The notes: generated by a model from the sequence alone, not told the origin. A stretch of DNA of 64,000 nucleotides from DAOTEJ01 sp035454085 (GCA_035454085.1 DAOTEJ010000001.1:77570-141569), one strand, 5' to 3'. Positions 7,755 through 18,890 are shown, numbered from the stretch's first letter. Numbers and translations are program-made.

Positions 7755-9214
7755 ACGATCTCGCCCGCTCCTCCCACGCTGCCGGCTCCGCGCGCCGCGC
7801 GCCGGCCGTGCTCGTGATCGACGACGAGGCCGACCTGCGCGAACTGCTCTCGCTCGCCCTGGTGCGCCTGGGTCTGGACGTGGACACCGCGGCCACCGTG
7901 GCCGAGGCGCGCGGCCGGCTGGCCACGGGCCAGTACGCGCTGGCCTTCACCGACATGCGCCTGCCCGACGGCCACGGCCTGGATCTGGTGCGCGAGGCCG
8001 CCGCCGCTGGCGTGCCGGTGGCCGTGATCACCGCCTTCGGCAGCGCCGACAACGCCGTGGCCGCGCTCAAGGCCGGGGCCTTTGACTACCTGACCAAGCC
8101 GGTCGACCTGGAGCAGTTGCGCGCCCTGGTGCGGTCGGTGGTGCGGCCGGAGCCGGGCGCGCGGGGCGAGGCCGCGGGCGCGAACAGCGCCGGCGCATCG
8201 GCACTGGCGCGCCTGATCGGTGAGTCCCCGGCGATGCAGCAGGTGCGCAGCATGATCCCGCGGCTGGCACGCAGCATGGCGCCGGTGGCGATCTTCGGCG
8301 AGTCGGGCACCGGCAAGGAGCTGGGCGCGCGCGCGATCCACGACGCCTCGCCGCGCGCCGCGGCGCCCTTCGTGGCGGTGAACTGCGGCGCGATTCCCGA
8401 GACACTGATGGAGGCCGAGTTCTTCGGCTACCGCAAGGGCGCGTTCACCGGGGCCGATCGCGATCGCGAAGGCTTCTTCCAGGCCGCGGAGGGCGGAACA
8501 CTTTTCCTGGACGAAGTGGGCGAGTTGCCGCTGGCGATGCAGGTCAAGCTCTTGCGCGCGATCCAGGAACGGCGCGTGCGTCGCGTGGGTGCCACCCAGG
8601 AGGAGGCGGTGGACGTGCGCTTGATCAGCGCCACCCACCAGGATCTGCCGCGCCTGGTGGCCGAGGGACGCTTCCGTCAGGATCTGTTTTACCGCCTCAA
8701 CGTGATCGAGCTGCGCATGCCCGCGCTGCGCGAGCGCCGCGAAGACGTGCCGCAACTGGCCGAGACCATCCTTGCGCGGGTTGCCGAGCGCGTCGGTCTG
8801 CCCTCGGCCCGGTTGTCGCCGGCGGCCGCCGTCCGCCTCGCCGCTCATGTCTTCCCGGGCAACGTGCGCGAGCTCGAGAACCTGCTCGAGCGTGCCGTGG
8901 CCCTGTCGGGCGACGATGTGCTGATGGCCGACGACCTGATGCTGCCGGGCGGCGAGGTCGACCTGCCGCTCGACCCGGAGCTGCCCGAGGCTGCCGCCAC
9001 GCCGCTCGATGTGCCCGGCGCCCCCCTGGCACCGGCCTTCGAGATGGTCGAGGGCGTGCCCAGTTCGCTCGAGGCCTATCTGGACGCCAAGGAGCGCGAG
9101 GCCGTGCTCGCGGCGCTGGCCCGCACGCGGCAGAACCGCACCGCCGCCGCGCAACTGCTGGGCATCACCTTCCGCCAGTTGCGCTACCGCATGCAGCGCC
9201 TGGGCTTGAAGTGA
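7751..9214 (+). CDS. pilR: PilR-type sigma-54-dependent response regulator
   Basis: NtrC-family activator, 487 aa. The receiver domain has acidic D24/D25, phospho-acceptor D68 (TDMRLPDG) and K116 (LTKPVD). The AAA+ domain has Walker A GESGTGKE at 183-190, the sigma-54 contact loop GAFTGA at 230-235 and Walker B GGTLFLDE at 248-255; a Fis-type helix-turn-helix ends the protein (NRTAAAQLLGITFRQLRYRM). All elements needed to activate sigma-54 promoters are intact. It pairs with the upstream PilS by a 4-nt overlap. The pilin target genes lie outside the window. Confidence 0.92.
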   Translation: MNDLARSSHAAGSARRAPAVLVIDDEADLRELLSLALVRLGLDVDTAATVAEARGRLATGQYALAFTDMRLPDGHGLDLVREAAAAGVPVAVITAFGSADNAVAALKAGAFDYLTKPVDLEQLRALVRSVVRPEPGARGEAAGANSAGASALARLIGESPAMQQVRSMIPRLARSMAPVAIFGESGTGKELGARAIHDASPRAAAPFVAVNCGAIPETLMEAEFFGYRKGAFTGADRDREGFFQAAEGGTLFLDEVGELPLAMQVKLLRAIQERRVRRVGATQEEAVDVRLISATHQDLPRLVAEGRFRQDLFYRLNVIELRMPALRERREDVPQLAETILARVAERVGLPSARLSPAAAVRLAAHVFPGNVRELENLLERAVALSGDDVLMADDLMLPGGEVDLPLDPELPEAAATPLDVPGAPLAPAFEMVEGVPSSLEAYLDAKEREAVLAALARTRQNRTAAAQLLGITFRQLRYRMQRLGLK

Positions 9215-9552
9215 GTGGCTGGCGCCGGCTGAGTGGGCACGAGTTTCACGCCACGGTGGCCGCCACGCGAGGTGTCGCCCTGGTGATGCTCGGCTCCTCT
9301 GACTGCGGCGTCTGCCGGGCTGCCCACGCGCGCGCCCCGGACTTGAGCGCAGGCCTGGTGGACGTGTTCTTCGAGCTCGACGCCGGCGAGGCCGGCGCAG
9401 TCACACGCGAGTACGGCACGTTCCACCTGCCCGATTTCTTCTTGTTTCGCGATGGCGTGTTCCACGCCCGGTACTCCGCGCCGCTCGAGGCCCAGGCCTG
9501 GCGCGCGGCGCTCGCCGCAGCGCTGGCCGCACCGGCGCAGGAGGAACCGTGA
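9211..9552 (+). CDS. Thioredoxin-fold protein with CGVC motif
   Basis: A 113-aa protein with a thioredoxin-like fold: CGVC at residues 32-35, a central strand and the expected cis-Pro region (YGTFHLPDFFLFRDG). There is no signal peptide, so it should act in the cytoplasm. The active-site pair is C-G-V-C rather than the canonical C-G-P-C, so its redox potential and client are open. The GTG start overlaps the pilR stop (GTGA) and its own stop overlaps the ampD GTG, making it the middle of a translationally coupled trio. Assignment is from the motif and predicted order of elements only. Confidence 0.7.
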   Translation: MSGWRRLSGHEFHATVAATRGVALVMLGSSDCGVCRAAHARAPDLSAGLVDVFFELDAGEAGAVTREYGTFHLPDFFLFRDGVFHARYSAPLEAQAWRAALAAALAAPAQEEP

Positions 9553-10127
9553 GCCGGTTCGGGCCGCTTGACGAGGCCGGCTGGCTGGCGGGCGCGCGGC
9601 ACCAGCCCAGCCCCCACTGCGACGCACGCCCGGGCGGGATCGAGCCCGAACTCGCCATCCTGCACAACATCAGCCTGCCGCCCGGCGAGTTCGGCGGCGG
9701 CCACGTGGCCGAACTCTTCCTGGGGCGGCTTGATCCGGGCGCCCACCCCTACTTCGCCACGCTCGAGGGACTGCGCGTGTCGGCGCACTTCCTGATCGAG
9801 CGCGACGGCCGCGTCACGCAGTTCGTGCCCTGCGCACTGCGCGCGTGGCACGCGGGGGTCTCGAACTTCCGCGGCCGGGCGCGCTGCAACGACTGGTCGA
9901 TCGGCATCGAGCTCGAGGGCACCGACTTCACGCCCTTCGAGCCCGCGCAGTACGCCGCGCTTGGCGCCCTGCTCGAGAAGCTCGCTGCGCGCTACCCCCT
10001 GCGCCACGTGGCCGGCCACAGCGACGTGGCTGCGGGCCGCAAGACCGACCCGGGCCCGGAGTTCGACTGGCGCCTGCTGCGGTCTGTGCTCGCGGCGCGC
10101 GGCGCCGCGCTCGAGCTCCCCGCCTGA
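9549..10127 (+). CDS. ampD: 1,6-anhydro-N-acetylmuramyl-L-alanine amidase AmpD
   Basis: Cytoplasmic zinc amidase of peptidoglycan recycling that removes the stem peptide from 1,6-anhydro-MurNAc; its loss commonly derepresses AmpC beta-lactamase elsewhere. 192 aa with no signal peptide. Predicted zinc ligands H39 (AILHNISL), H157 and D167 (GHSDVAAGRKTDPGPEF) and catalytic E121 and K165 keep nearly the same spacing as E. coli AmpD (H34, H154, D164, E116, K162). The start is GTG at 9549, overlapping the preceding stop. No ampR or ampC is visible in the window. Confidence 0.95.
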   Translation: MSRFGPLDEAGWLAGARHQPSPHCDARPGGIEPELAILHNISLPPGEFGGGHVAELFLGRLDPGAHPYFATLEGLRVSAHFLIERDGRVTQFVPCALRAWHAGVSNFRGRARCNDWSIGIELEGTDFTPFEPAQYAALGALLEKLAARYPLRHVAGHSDVAAGRKTDPGPEFDWRLLRSVLAARGAALELPA

Positions 10128-10203
10128 CCCCCCCCGAGGCCGCCGCGGCGGCCGGCCGTGCGTTGCGTCTGCGCCATCGGTGCGCCGCCGCATCGAAACC
10201 CCA

Positions 10204-10233
10204 TTGCATTCGCCGGCAGAATGCTCCTAAGAT
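10204..10233 (+). promoter_or_regulatory. Candidate sigma-70 promoter for nrdAB
   Basis: TTGCAT (10204-10209) and TAAGAT (10228-10233) are separated by 18 bp. The predicted start near 10240 coincides with the first NrdR box, which suits repression by promoter occlusion. The leader to the nrdA ATG would be about 215 nt. Match to consensus is moderate. Confidence 0.45.
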
Positions 10234-10239
10234 GCCCGT

Positions 10240-10286
10240 ACACCATGGGTTGTTACTTCAGCCCGTGTGTACACAATATATTGTGG
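10240..10286 (+). promoter_or_regulatory. Tandem NrdR-box operator of nrdAB
   Basis: Two 16-bp palindromic boxes lie upstream of nrdA: ACACCATGGGTTGTTA at 10240-10255 and ACACAATATATTGTGG at 10271-10286. The second matches the NrdR box consensus (acaCwAtATaTwGtgt) closely, the first more loosely. Their 15-bp linker puts the boxes 31 bp centre to centre, or three helical turns, as in known NrdR operators. NrdR represses ribonucleotide reductase genes when its ATP cone binds dATP. No other function is needed to explain the pair. Confidence 0.85.
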
Positions 10287-10455
10287 TCCTCGTGCCTCTG
10301 GGCGCGCTCCGCAAACGCCCTGATGGCGGCGCAAGGCGCGCCGCACGCGGTGTCGGCAGCCCCGCATATGGGGGTCGAAGGATCGGACTTCTCAACAGCT
10401 TGTGTCCCGCGGGCGGCAACCGACCCCGGGGCAGCCGGAACCAGGAGCAGCACAA

Positions 10456-13359
<2,904 letters not shown>

Positions 13360-13403
13360 GCGCTGCGCACCCCGAACCGAACGAACACAGGAAACTCATC
13401 GCA

Positions 13404-14555
13404 ATGCTGTCCTGGGACGAAACCCCCGCCGCGCCGCGGCTCGCAAGCCGCCCGCCCGAAGCCGTGCCCACCGCCCCGGCCAAGCCGGCGGCCGCAGCGC
13501 CGGCGCCGGCGCGCATCTCGCTGGCTGCCGCCGACACGCGCCGCGTCAACGTGGCCGACAAGCGCATCATCAACGGCGCAACCGACGTGAACCAGCTGGT
13601 GCCCTTCAAGTACAAGTGGGCCTGGGAGAAGTACCTCGCCACCTGCGCCAACCACTGGATGCCGCAGGAGATCAACATGAGCCGCGACATCGCGCTCTGG
13701 AAGGATCCCAACGGCCTGACCGAGGACGAGCGGCGGCTGGTGCGGCGCAACCTCGGCTTCTTCGTCACCGCCGACTCGCTCGCGGCCAACAACATCGTGC
13801 TGGGCACCTACCGCCACATCACGGCGCCGGAGTGCCGCCAGTTCCTGCTGCGCCAGGCGTTCGAGGAGGCGATCCACACCCACGCCTACCAGTACATCAC
13901 CGAGAGCCTGGGCCTGGACGAGGGCGAGATCTTCAACGCCTACCACGAGGTGGCGTCGATCCGGGCCAAGGACGAGTTCCTCATCCCGTTCATCGACACC
14001 CTGACCGACCCGAACTTCGCCACCGGGACGACCGAGAGCGACCAGGCGCTGCTCAAGAGCCTGATCGTGTTCGCCTGCCTGATGGAGGGCCTGTTCTTCT
14101 ACGTGGGCTTCACGCAGATCCTGGCGCTGGGCCGGCAGAACAAGATGACCGGCGCGGCCGAGCAGTACCAGTACATCCTGCGCGACGAGTCGATGCACTG
14201 CAACTTCGGCATCGACCTGATCAACCAGATCAAGCTCGAGAACCCGCAGCTGTGGACCCCCGAGTTCCGCGAGGAGATCCGCGTGCTGTTCAAGCAGGCG
14301 GTGGACCTCGAGTACGCCTACGCCGAGGACACCATGCCGCGCGGCGTGCTGGGGCTCAACGCCTCGATGTTCAAGGGCTACCTGCGCTTCATCGCCAACC
14401 GCCGCGCCCAGCAGATCGGCATCGAGGCGCTCTTCCCCAACGAGGAGAACCCCTTCCCGTGGATGAGCGAGATGATCGATCTGAAAAAGGAGCGCAACTT
14501 CTTCGAGACGCGCGTGATCGAGTACCAGAGCGGTGGCGCGCTCAACTGGGAGTAG
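13404..14555 (+). CDS. nrdB: Class Ia ribonucleoside-diphosphate reductase, beta subunit
   Basis: Radical-generating di-iron subunit, 383 aa. Residues D124, E155, H158 and Y162 align with E. coli D84, E115, H118 and radical tyrosine Y122 at a constant offset of 40, so this is a tyrosyl-radical enzyme. The second metal half is in LRDESMHCNFG. An Ala/Pro-rich N-terminal extension of about 45 residues precedes the ferritin-like core. AGGAAA lies upstream of the ATG. It is cotranscribed with nrdA under the NrdR boxes; no clear terminator follows. Confidence 0.97.
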   Translation: MLSWDETPAAPRLASRPPEAVPTAPAKPAAAAPAPARISLAAADTRRVNVADKRIINGATDVNQLVPFKYKWAWEKYLATCANHWMPQEINMSRDIALWKDPNGLTEDERRLVRRNLGFFVTADSLAANNIVLGTYRHITAPECRQFLLRQAFEEAIHTHAYQYITESLGLDEGEIFNAYHEVASIRAKDEFLIPFIDTLTDPNFATGTTESDQALLKSLIVFACLMEGLFFYVGFTQILALGRQNKMTGAAEQYQYILRDESMHCNFGIDLINQIKLENPQLWTPEFREEIRVLFKQAVDLEYAYAEDTMPRGVLGLNASMFKGYLRFIANRRAQQIGIEALFPNEENPFPWMSEMIDLKKERNFFETRVIEYQSGGALNWE

Positions 14556-15142
14556 CGCCGCATGAGCACGCACGGTGATCGCAGCAGCGCGAGTTCGATC
14601 ACGCGAACACGCGGCACCGTGCGCGCGCGCGTTGAGAAAATGGAACACGAGCACACCGCAAGCACGAAAAACTCTTGCGAGTCAAACGCGTTCCGAGTAA
14701 CAATGCGCGCACTTCAAGTTGCATGCTCGATCGAACGCAGATCGAACACGACATTGACCTCAGACAGTTGCTCACGACAGGTTCTCGCAACCGCGATCGA
14801 CAAGACTTCCCAGTCTTGCGGGGCAACTTCCCTCCGGAAATCCGCATCGGTTTCCGCCACGCAGGGGTCTCCTTCCAGTTTCCAGATGGCCGCAGCGCGA
14901 CGCGCTACGGCCGTCTTGCGCGCCCGCTCTCGGGCGCGCCGTGCCGAATTCATCAGCGTCAGCGGTCAGTGCGCTGCACGTTCCGCGCTCAACTCGGATC
15001 AGCGGAAATCAAAACGCTCTTCTGGGGGTGTCGCGGCGACAGAGCATCTGCGTGCGCCGATGAATAGCCCGTCGCCAGGTCTCTTGTGGCGGGTTTCACA
15101 TCCACGTTCTGTCGCAAGACAATGACACTGAAGGAGATCCAC
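14556..15142. other. Largely non-coding 587-bp interval between nrdB and the histone gene
   Basis: Base composition here is visibly less GC-rich than in the flanking genes and codon-position bias is weak. Visible items are a 7-bp hairpin just after nrdB (GTGATCG 14575-14581 with CGATCAC 14596-14602, 14-nt loop, no T run), a perfect hairpin CAAGACT-TCCC-AGTCTTG at 14801-14818, and one plausible minus-strand small ORF (14714-14953, listed separately). Plus-strand frames here lack ribosome-binding sites and protein-like composition. The histone promoter must lie in the last 100 bp, but I could not pick a convincing pair of hexamers. Confidence 0.5.
14714..14953 (-). CDS. Hypothetical small protein, uncertain
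   Basis: A 79-aa frame with a basic Arg/Ala-rich helix (MNSARRARERARKTAVARRA) followed by a mixed segment (WKLEGDPCVAETDADFRREV, then DWEVLSIAVARTCREQLSEV) that looks more protein-like than the usual antisense frames of this genome. I recognise no family. Against it: no Shine-Dalgarno sequence before the ATG and a weaker third-position GC preference than in the neighbours. It is antisense to nothing annotated and lies alone in the nrdB-histone interval. It may be a real orphan gene or a remnant. Confidence 0.35.
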   Translation of the reverse strand: MNSARRARERARKTAVARRAAAIWKLEGDPCVAETDADFRREVAPQDWEVLSIAVARTCREQLSEVNVVFDLRSIEHAT

Positions 15143-15858
15143 ATGGCAACTGCCAAGAAACCTGCGAAGAAGGCCGCCAAGAAGGCGACCGTCGCCGCTG
15201 AACTGAAGAAGGTCGCGAAGAAGGTCGAAGCGGCCGTCAAGAAGGCTGTGGCGAAGAAGCCGGCGAAAAAGGCCGCGAAGAAGGCGGTGAAGAAGGCCGC
15301 CGCGAAGAAGGCCGTNNNNNNNNNNNNNNNNNNNNNNNNNNNNNNNNNNNNNNNNNNNNNNNNNNNNNNNNNNNNNNNNNNNNNNNNNNNNNNNNNNNNN
15401 NNNNNNNNNNNNNNNCGGCGAAAAAGGCCGCGAAGAAGGCGGTGAAGAAGGCCGCCGCGAAGAAGGCCGTGAAGAAGGTTGCCAAGAAGGCTGCCGCCAA
15501 GAAGGCCGTCAAGAAGGTTGCCAAGAAGGCCGCCGCGAAGAAAGCCGTGAAGAAGGTCGCCAAGAAGGCTGCCGCCAAGAAGGCCGTCAAGAAGGTTGCC
15601 AAGAAGGCTGCCGCCAAGAAGGCCGTCAAGAAGGTTGCCAAGAAGGCCGTCGCAAAAAAAAAAGTAGTTAAGGCCGTCAAGGCCGCCGCCAAGAAGGCGC
15701 CGGCCAAGAAGCCTGCGGTCAAGCGCGCGGCGGCCAAGAAGGCCCCGGTCGCCGCCGCTCCGGCTGCTCCGGTTGCCGCTCCTGCAGCGGCGCCCGGCGC
15801 CAAGACCTCGCTGAACCCGGCCGCCGCCTGGCCTTTCCCGACCGGCAGCCGTCCGTAA
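15143..15858 (+). CDS. Histone H1-like lysine/alanine-rich nucleoid protein (with scaffold gap)
   Basis: Low-complexity basic protein of the bacterial histone H1-like group (HctA/AlgP-like C-terminal type), expected to bind DNA non-specifically. It starts MATAKKPAKKAAKKATVAAE after AAGGAG at 15131-15136, continues as KKAAAKKAV-type repeats, and ends in a Pro/Ala tail (AAPAAPVAAPAAAPGAKTS, WPFPTGSRP). A 100-N gap (15316-15415) interrupts it, and the two sides read in different frames as printed. The 55 bases on each side of the gap are identical; overlapping them restores one frame of 187 codons (186 aa). A strong terminator follows 23 bp after the stop. Confidence 0.9.
15316..15415. other. 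Scaffold gap (100 N) inside the histone H1-like gene
   Basis: The run is exactly 100 N, a placeholder rather than a measured length. Bases 15261-15315 and 15416-15470 are identical over 55 nt, so the two contig ends overlap and the gap is probably an unresolved repeat junction, not missing sequence of 100 bp. Confidence 0.9.
15472..15666 (+). repeat. 39-bp tandem repeats encoding KKVAKKAAAKKAV
   Basis: Four consecutive 39-nt units (15472, 15511, 15550, 15589) each encode KKVAKKAAAKKAV; a fifth, degenerate unit (15628-15666) reads KKVAKKAVAKKKV. The units differ at synonymous positions such as gtt/gtc and gcc/gct. Copy number before the gap is uncertain. Such arrays expand and contract readily and explain the assembly break. 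Confidence 0.9.
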
Positions 15859-15880
15859 GCGCAAGCAAGCAGCACCCTCT

Positions 15881-15906
15881 AAGGGGCGCGTAAGCGCCCC
15901 TTTTTC
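15881..15906 (+). terminator. Rho-independent terminator after the histone gene
   Basis: AAGGGGCGC (15881-15889), a 4-nt loop GTAA and GCGCCCCTT form a 9-bp GC-rich stem running into a T tract (TTTTTC), 23 bp after the histone stop codon. It is one of only two textbook intrinsic terminators I see in the window. Confidence 0.93.
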
Positions 15907-15939
15907 TTTGCCCTGCGTCCGCGCCTGCATGCCCGTCGA

Positions 15940-15945
15940 TAGAAT
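15940..15945 (+). promoter_or_regulatory. Candidate -10 element for yggT
   Basis: TAGAAT sits 25 bp upstream of the yggT ATG, just after the histone terminator, giving a leader of about 19 nt that holds GAGG. No clear -35 is visible. The hexamer matches those before tonB, mpl, speDE and the aminotransferase gene. Confidence 0.35.
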
Positions 15946-15970
15946 CGGGCGCACCAACCGAGGCTCACCC

Positions 15971-16507
15971 ATGCTCGTCGACATCGCCCGCCTGATCCTC
16001 GACATCGCCGCCGCGCTTCTGGGCTCCTTGCTCGTGCTGCGCGCCTACATGGGCTGGCTGGGCATGCCCGGGCGCAACCCGCTGGCGCAGTTCACCTTCG
16101 CGCTCACGCAGTGGATCGTGGGGCCGCTGTCGCGCCTGCTGCCTCGCCGCGGCCGGATGGACTGGGCCTCGCTGGCGGCGGCGCTGATCGTCGCCGCGGT
16201 GTTCGTGAGCCTGCTGTTGCTGCTGCTCGGTCTGCCGCTGTCGCCCCTGCTGGTGCTGGCGGGCGCGGCGCTGCAGGTGCTGCGCTGGGCGCTCTACATG
16301 GCAATGTGGCTCACGATCCTCTACGCGATCCTGAGCTGGGTGAACCCTCAGGCGCCGATCGCGCCCGCGCTGGCGATGCTGGTGCGCCCCTTCCTGGCGC
16401 CGATCCAGCGCGTGCTGCCCTCGGTGGGGGGCGTGGACCTGTCGCCCATCGTGTTGATCGTGCTGATCAACGTCGCGCTGATGGTGCTGGGCCGGCTGGG
16501 CATCTAG
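15971..16507 (+). CDS. yggT: YggT-family integral membrane protein
   Basis: A 178-aa inner-membrane protein with two YGGT repeats, each a pair of hydrophobic helices around a short conserved loop (LVLRAYMGWLGMPGRNPLAQF in the first half; TILYAILSWVNPQAPIAPAL in the second, with the P-F-L-A-P-I-Q-R-V-L-P turn after it). The family is linked to osmotic tolerance and, in some bacteria, to cell-division or membrane-protein clusters; its molecular role is unsettled. ATG 15971 has GAGG 7 nt upstream. It converges on the PfkB kinase gene with 15 bp between the stops. Confidence 0.85.
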   Translation: MLVDIARLILDIAAALLGSLLVLRAYMGWLGMPGRNPLAQFTFALTQWIVGPLSRLLPRRGRMDWASLAAALIVAAVFVSLLLLLLGLPLSPLLVLAGAALQVLRWALYMAMWLTILYAILSWVNPQAPIAPALAMLVRPFLAPIQRVLPSVGGVDLSPIVLIVLINVALMVLGRLGI

Positions 16508-16522
16508 CCGGCCGCGCGCGGA

Positions 16523-17458
16523 CTACCAGGGGCGGTAGCCGTAGGCCTCGAGGAAGCGCTCGGCCACCGCGGCCCGATCGACCACGTAGTTCTGTGCGCC
16601 ACCGTGCTCGACCTTGAGCGAGCCCATCACCGAGGCCAGGCGAGCGCTGGTCTCCCACTCCATGCCGCTGACCAGACCGAAGAGCAGGCCGCCCCGGTAG
16701 GCGTCTCCGCAGCCCACCGGATCGACCACCTTGCGCGCGGGCGCCACCGGGATGTGCGTCTTGGCTCCGGCGCGGTAGAGGTCGGAACCGTGCTCGCCCA
16801 GGGTGACCACCAGTGCCTCGACCTTCTCGGCGATCTGCTCGAGAGACTGCCGCGTGCGCTCGCACACCACGCGCGCCTCGTAGTCGGAGAGCGTCACGTA
16901 CTGCGCCCGGGCGATGAACCAGTCGAGGTCCTCGCCGTTGAACAGAGGCATGGCCTGGCCGAGGTCGAACACGAAGGGGATGCCGTGCTCGGCGAACTGC
17001 TGCGCGTGCTGGACCATGGCCTCGCGCCCGTCGGGGGCGACGATGCCGAGCTTGATCCCCGCGTCCCGGGGCACCGTGTTCAGGTGTGAGTGCCCCATCG
17101 CTCCGGGATGGAAGGCGGTGAGCTGGTTGGCGTTGAGGTCGGTGGTGATGAAGGCCTGCGCCGTGAAGGTGCCGGGCACCTGGCGCACGTAGCGCCGGTC
17201 GATGCCCAGCGCGTCGAGGCGGTCGAGATACGGCGCGGCGTCGTCGCCGACCGTGGCCATGGGCAGCGGCGTGCCGCCCAAGAGCTTCATGCTGTAGGCG
17301 ATGTTGCCCGCGCAGCCGCCGAACTCGCGCCGCAGCTCGGGCACGAGGAAGGACACGTTCAGGATGTGGACCTGCTCGGGCAGGATGTGGTCGGCGAAGT
17401 GGCCGGGGAAGACCATCACCGAGTCGAAGGCGACGGAACCGCAGATCAGCACGGACAT
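16523..17458 (-). CDS. PfkB-family carbohydrate/adenosine kinase
   Basis: A 311-aa ribokinase-fold ATP-dependent kinase. The N-terminal PfkB signature region is GGCAGNIAYSMKLLGG, and the C-terminal signature DPVGCGDAYRGGLLFGL supplies the catalytic Asp and the anion hole. The sequence resembles the bacterial group usually labelled adenosine kinase or carbohydrate kinase; the sugar or nucleoside substrate cannot be fixed here. The lid strand region AFHPGAMGHSH and FDLGQAMPLF are typical of that group. It lies 8 bp after the DUF3426 gene and may be cotranscribed with it and prmA. Confidence 0.85.
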   Translation of the reverse strand: MSVLICGSVAFDSVMVFPGHFADHILPEQVHILNVSFLVPELRREFGGCAGNIAYSMKLLGGTPLPMATVGDDAAPYLDRLDALGIDRRYVRQVPGTFTAQAFITTDLNANQLTAFHPGAMGHSHLNTVPRDAGIKLGIVAPDGREAMVQHAQQFAEHGIPFVFDLGQAMPLFNGEDLDWFIARAQYVTLSDYEARVVCERTRQSLEQIAEKVEALVVTLGEHGSDLYRAGAKTHIPVAPARKVVDPVGCGDAYRGGLLFGLVSGMEWETSARLASVMGSLKVEHGGAQNYVVDRAAVAERFLEAYGYRPW

Positions 17459-17466
17459 GGCGGGGC

Positions 17467-18890
17467 TCAGGGGTAGAAGGGATACACGAGGAAGCCGGCC
17501 GGGGCCGGGCCCTTGACTTCGAACAGTACGCGCGCGGCGAGGTCGGCGCCGGGCGCGAGGCTGCCCTGCGGTGGCGCGCCGTAGTCCGGCGCCGCGAACA
17601 CGCGCCGCGCGATGGCCTGGCCGCGCGTGTCCATCAGGGTGAGCTCGATGGCCGGCAGGGCCTGCGGGTAGGGCGCGCGATTGCGCACGGTCACGTCGAG
17701 CTCGAACGCCGAAGTGCCCGGCACGGCCTGCAAGTCGCTGGCCAGCACCGCAAGCAGGGCTGGCTGCATGGGCCATTGCACCTCGCAGCCCAGCGGCTGG
17801 CACAGGCGCACCAGCAGCGGGTGCGCCTGCGGCCAGCGCATGAGGATCTCGGCGCGCAAGGCCGCGGCCAGTTGCCACGCCAGCGCCACGGCCGTCAGTG
17901 CCGCAGCGATGCCCCAAAGCCAGGAGCGGCGTCGGGCGCGCGCCTGCGCCATCGAGTTGAGGAAGCCGACCTCGGCGGGCGCGGCGTCCGGATGGCCGAC
18001 CGCAGTGTCGCTGTCGCTCACCCCGAGCGCCGTGCCGCGGTTCGCGGGGTCGCCTTCGTCTTCTCCGGCCGCTGCGCCACCGATCTTGATTCCGCTTGGG
18101 CTCTCCNNNNNNNNNNNNNNNNNNNNNNNNNNNNNNNNNNNNNNNNNNNNNNNNNNNNNNNNNNNNNNNNNNNNNNNNNNNNNNNNNNNNNNNNNNNNNN
18201 NNNNNNCTCGCCTGCCCCCGGTGCTTCGTCGGCCGTGGGCGCGTCGTTCACGTCGGTGGCCCGTAGCGCTTCCTCGACCTCGCTGCTGGCCGGCGCCATG
18301 AGCGAGGTCTCGCGAATTGGCATCAACCCGCCGGCGTCGGCGATCTCGGGCGCATCGGTGGGCAGCTCTGGCGGCTCCTCGCTCGCCGAGGTCTCGGCCG
18401 CAGCCGAGGGCGGACTGCGATCGACCCATGCGCTGGTGTTGTCTTCAGGGTCCGCGGCAGTGCCCGTCGGGCCACCTGCGCTGGCCGGCGCGGCGTGATC
18501 GCCGCCCAGGAGCAGCGGCGAATCGGCCGCCGCGCGGCGCAGGCGCGCCCACTCGACGGGCTCGGCGCGAGCGACGACGGGGGCGGCAGCGAGCATCGCC
18601 GGCGCGATCGAAGTCTGCAGCGCGACCGCGGTCGCGGCAGGCTCGGCCGGTGCCGCGGTGGCGGCCATGGGCGCAGGGGGCGGCGCCGCGGGGCGCGATG
18701 TGGGCGGCGGCGGGGCGCGCGGGGCCAGCGCCTGCTTGAGCTGCGCATCCTCCAGGTAGCTCAGCGCGCTGATGGCGTCGAACACCGTCGCGCACTGGCC
18801 GCAGCGCACCAGGCCACCGCGCAGCTTGAGCTGGTCGGCGACCACGCGGAACACCGCGTGGCACTGGGGGCAGCGGGTGGTCAGTGCCAT
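17467..18890 (-). CDS. DUF3426 zinc-ribbon membrane protein (with scaffold gap)
   Basis: The N-terminus is an MJ0042-type zinc ribbon with C7, C10, C30 and C33 (RCPQCHAVFRVV, VRCGQC), followed by a long Ala/Pro/Glu-rich linker broken by the gap at 18107-18206. After the gap come a membrane segment (SWLWGIAAALTAVALAWQLA) and the DUF3426 domain (FELDVTVRNRAPYPQALPAI, then a FYP end). This is the usual downstream partner of prmA in betaproteobacteria; its role is unknown. The halves read in different frames as printed, so the true gap length should leave remainder 2 on division by 3. The prmA stop lies 25 bp upstream of its start. Confidence 0.85.
18107..18206. other. Scaffold gap (100 N) inside the DUF3426 gene
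   Basis: Exactly 100 N in the low-complexity linker. Unlike the histone gap, the flanks share no sequence, so real bases are missing here. Confidence 0.95.

Noticed and set aside
14562..15125. 187-codon plus-strand frame between nrdB and the histone gene
   Set aside because: Ser/Arg-rich, no ribosome-binding site, no codon-position bias; it overlaps the more plausible minus-strand small ORF.
15143..15666. Repeats in the histone gene as a CRISPR array
   Set aside because: The 39-bp units are back to back without spacers and encode a regular Lys/Ala protein.
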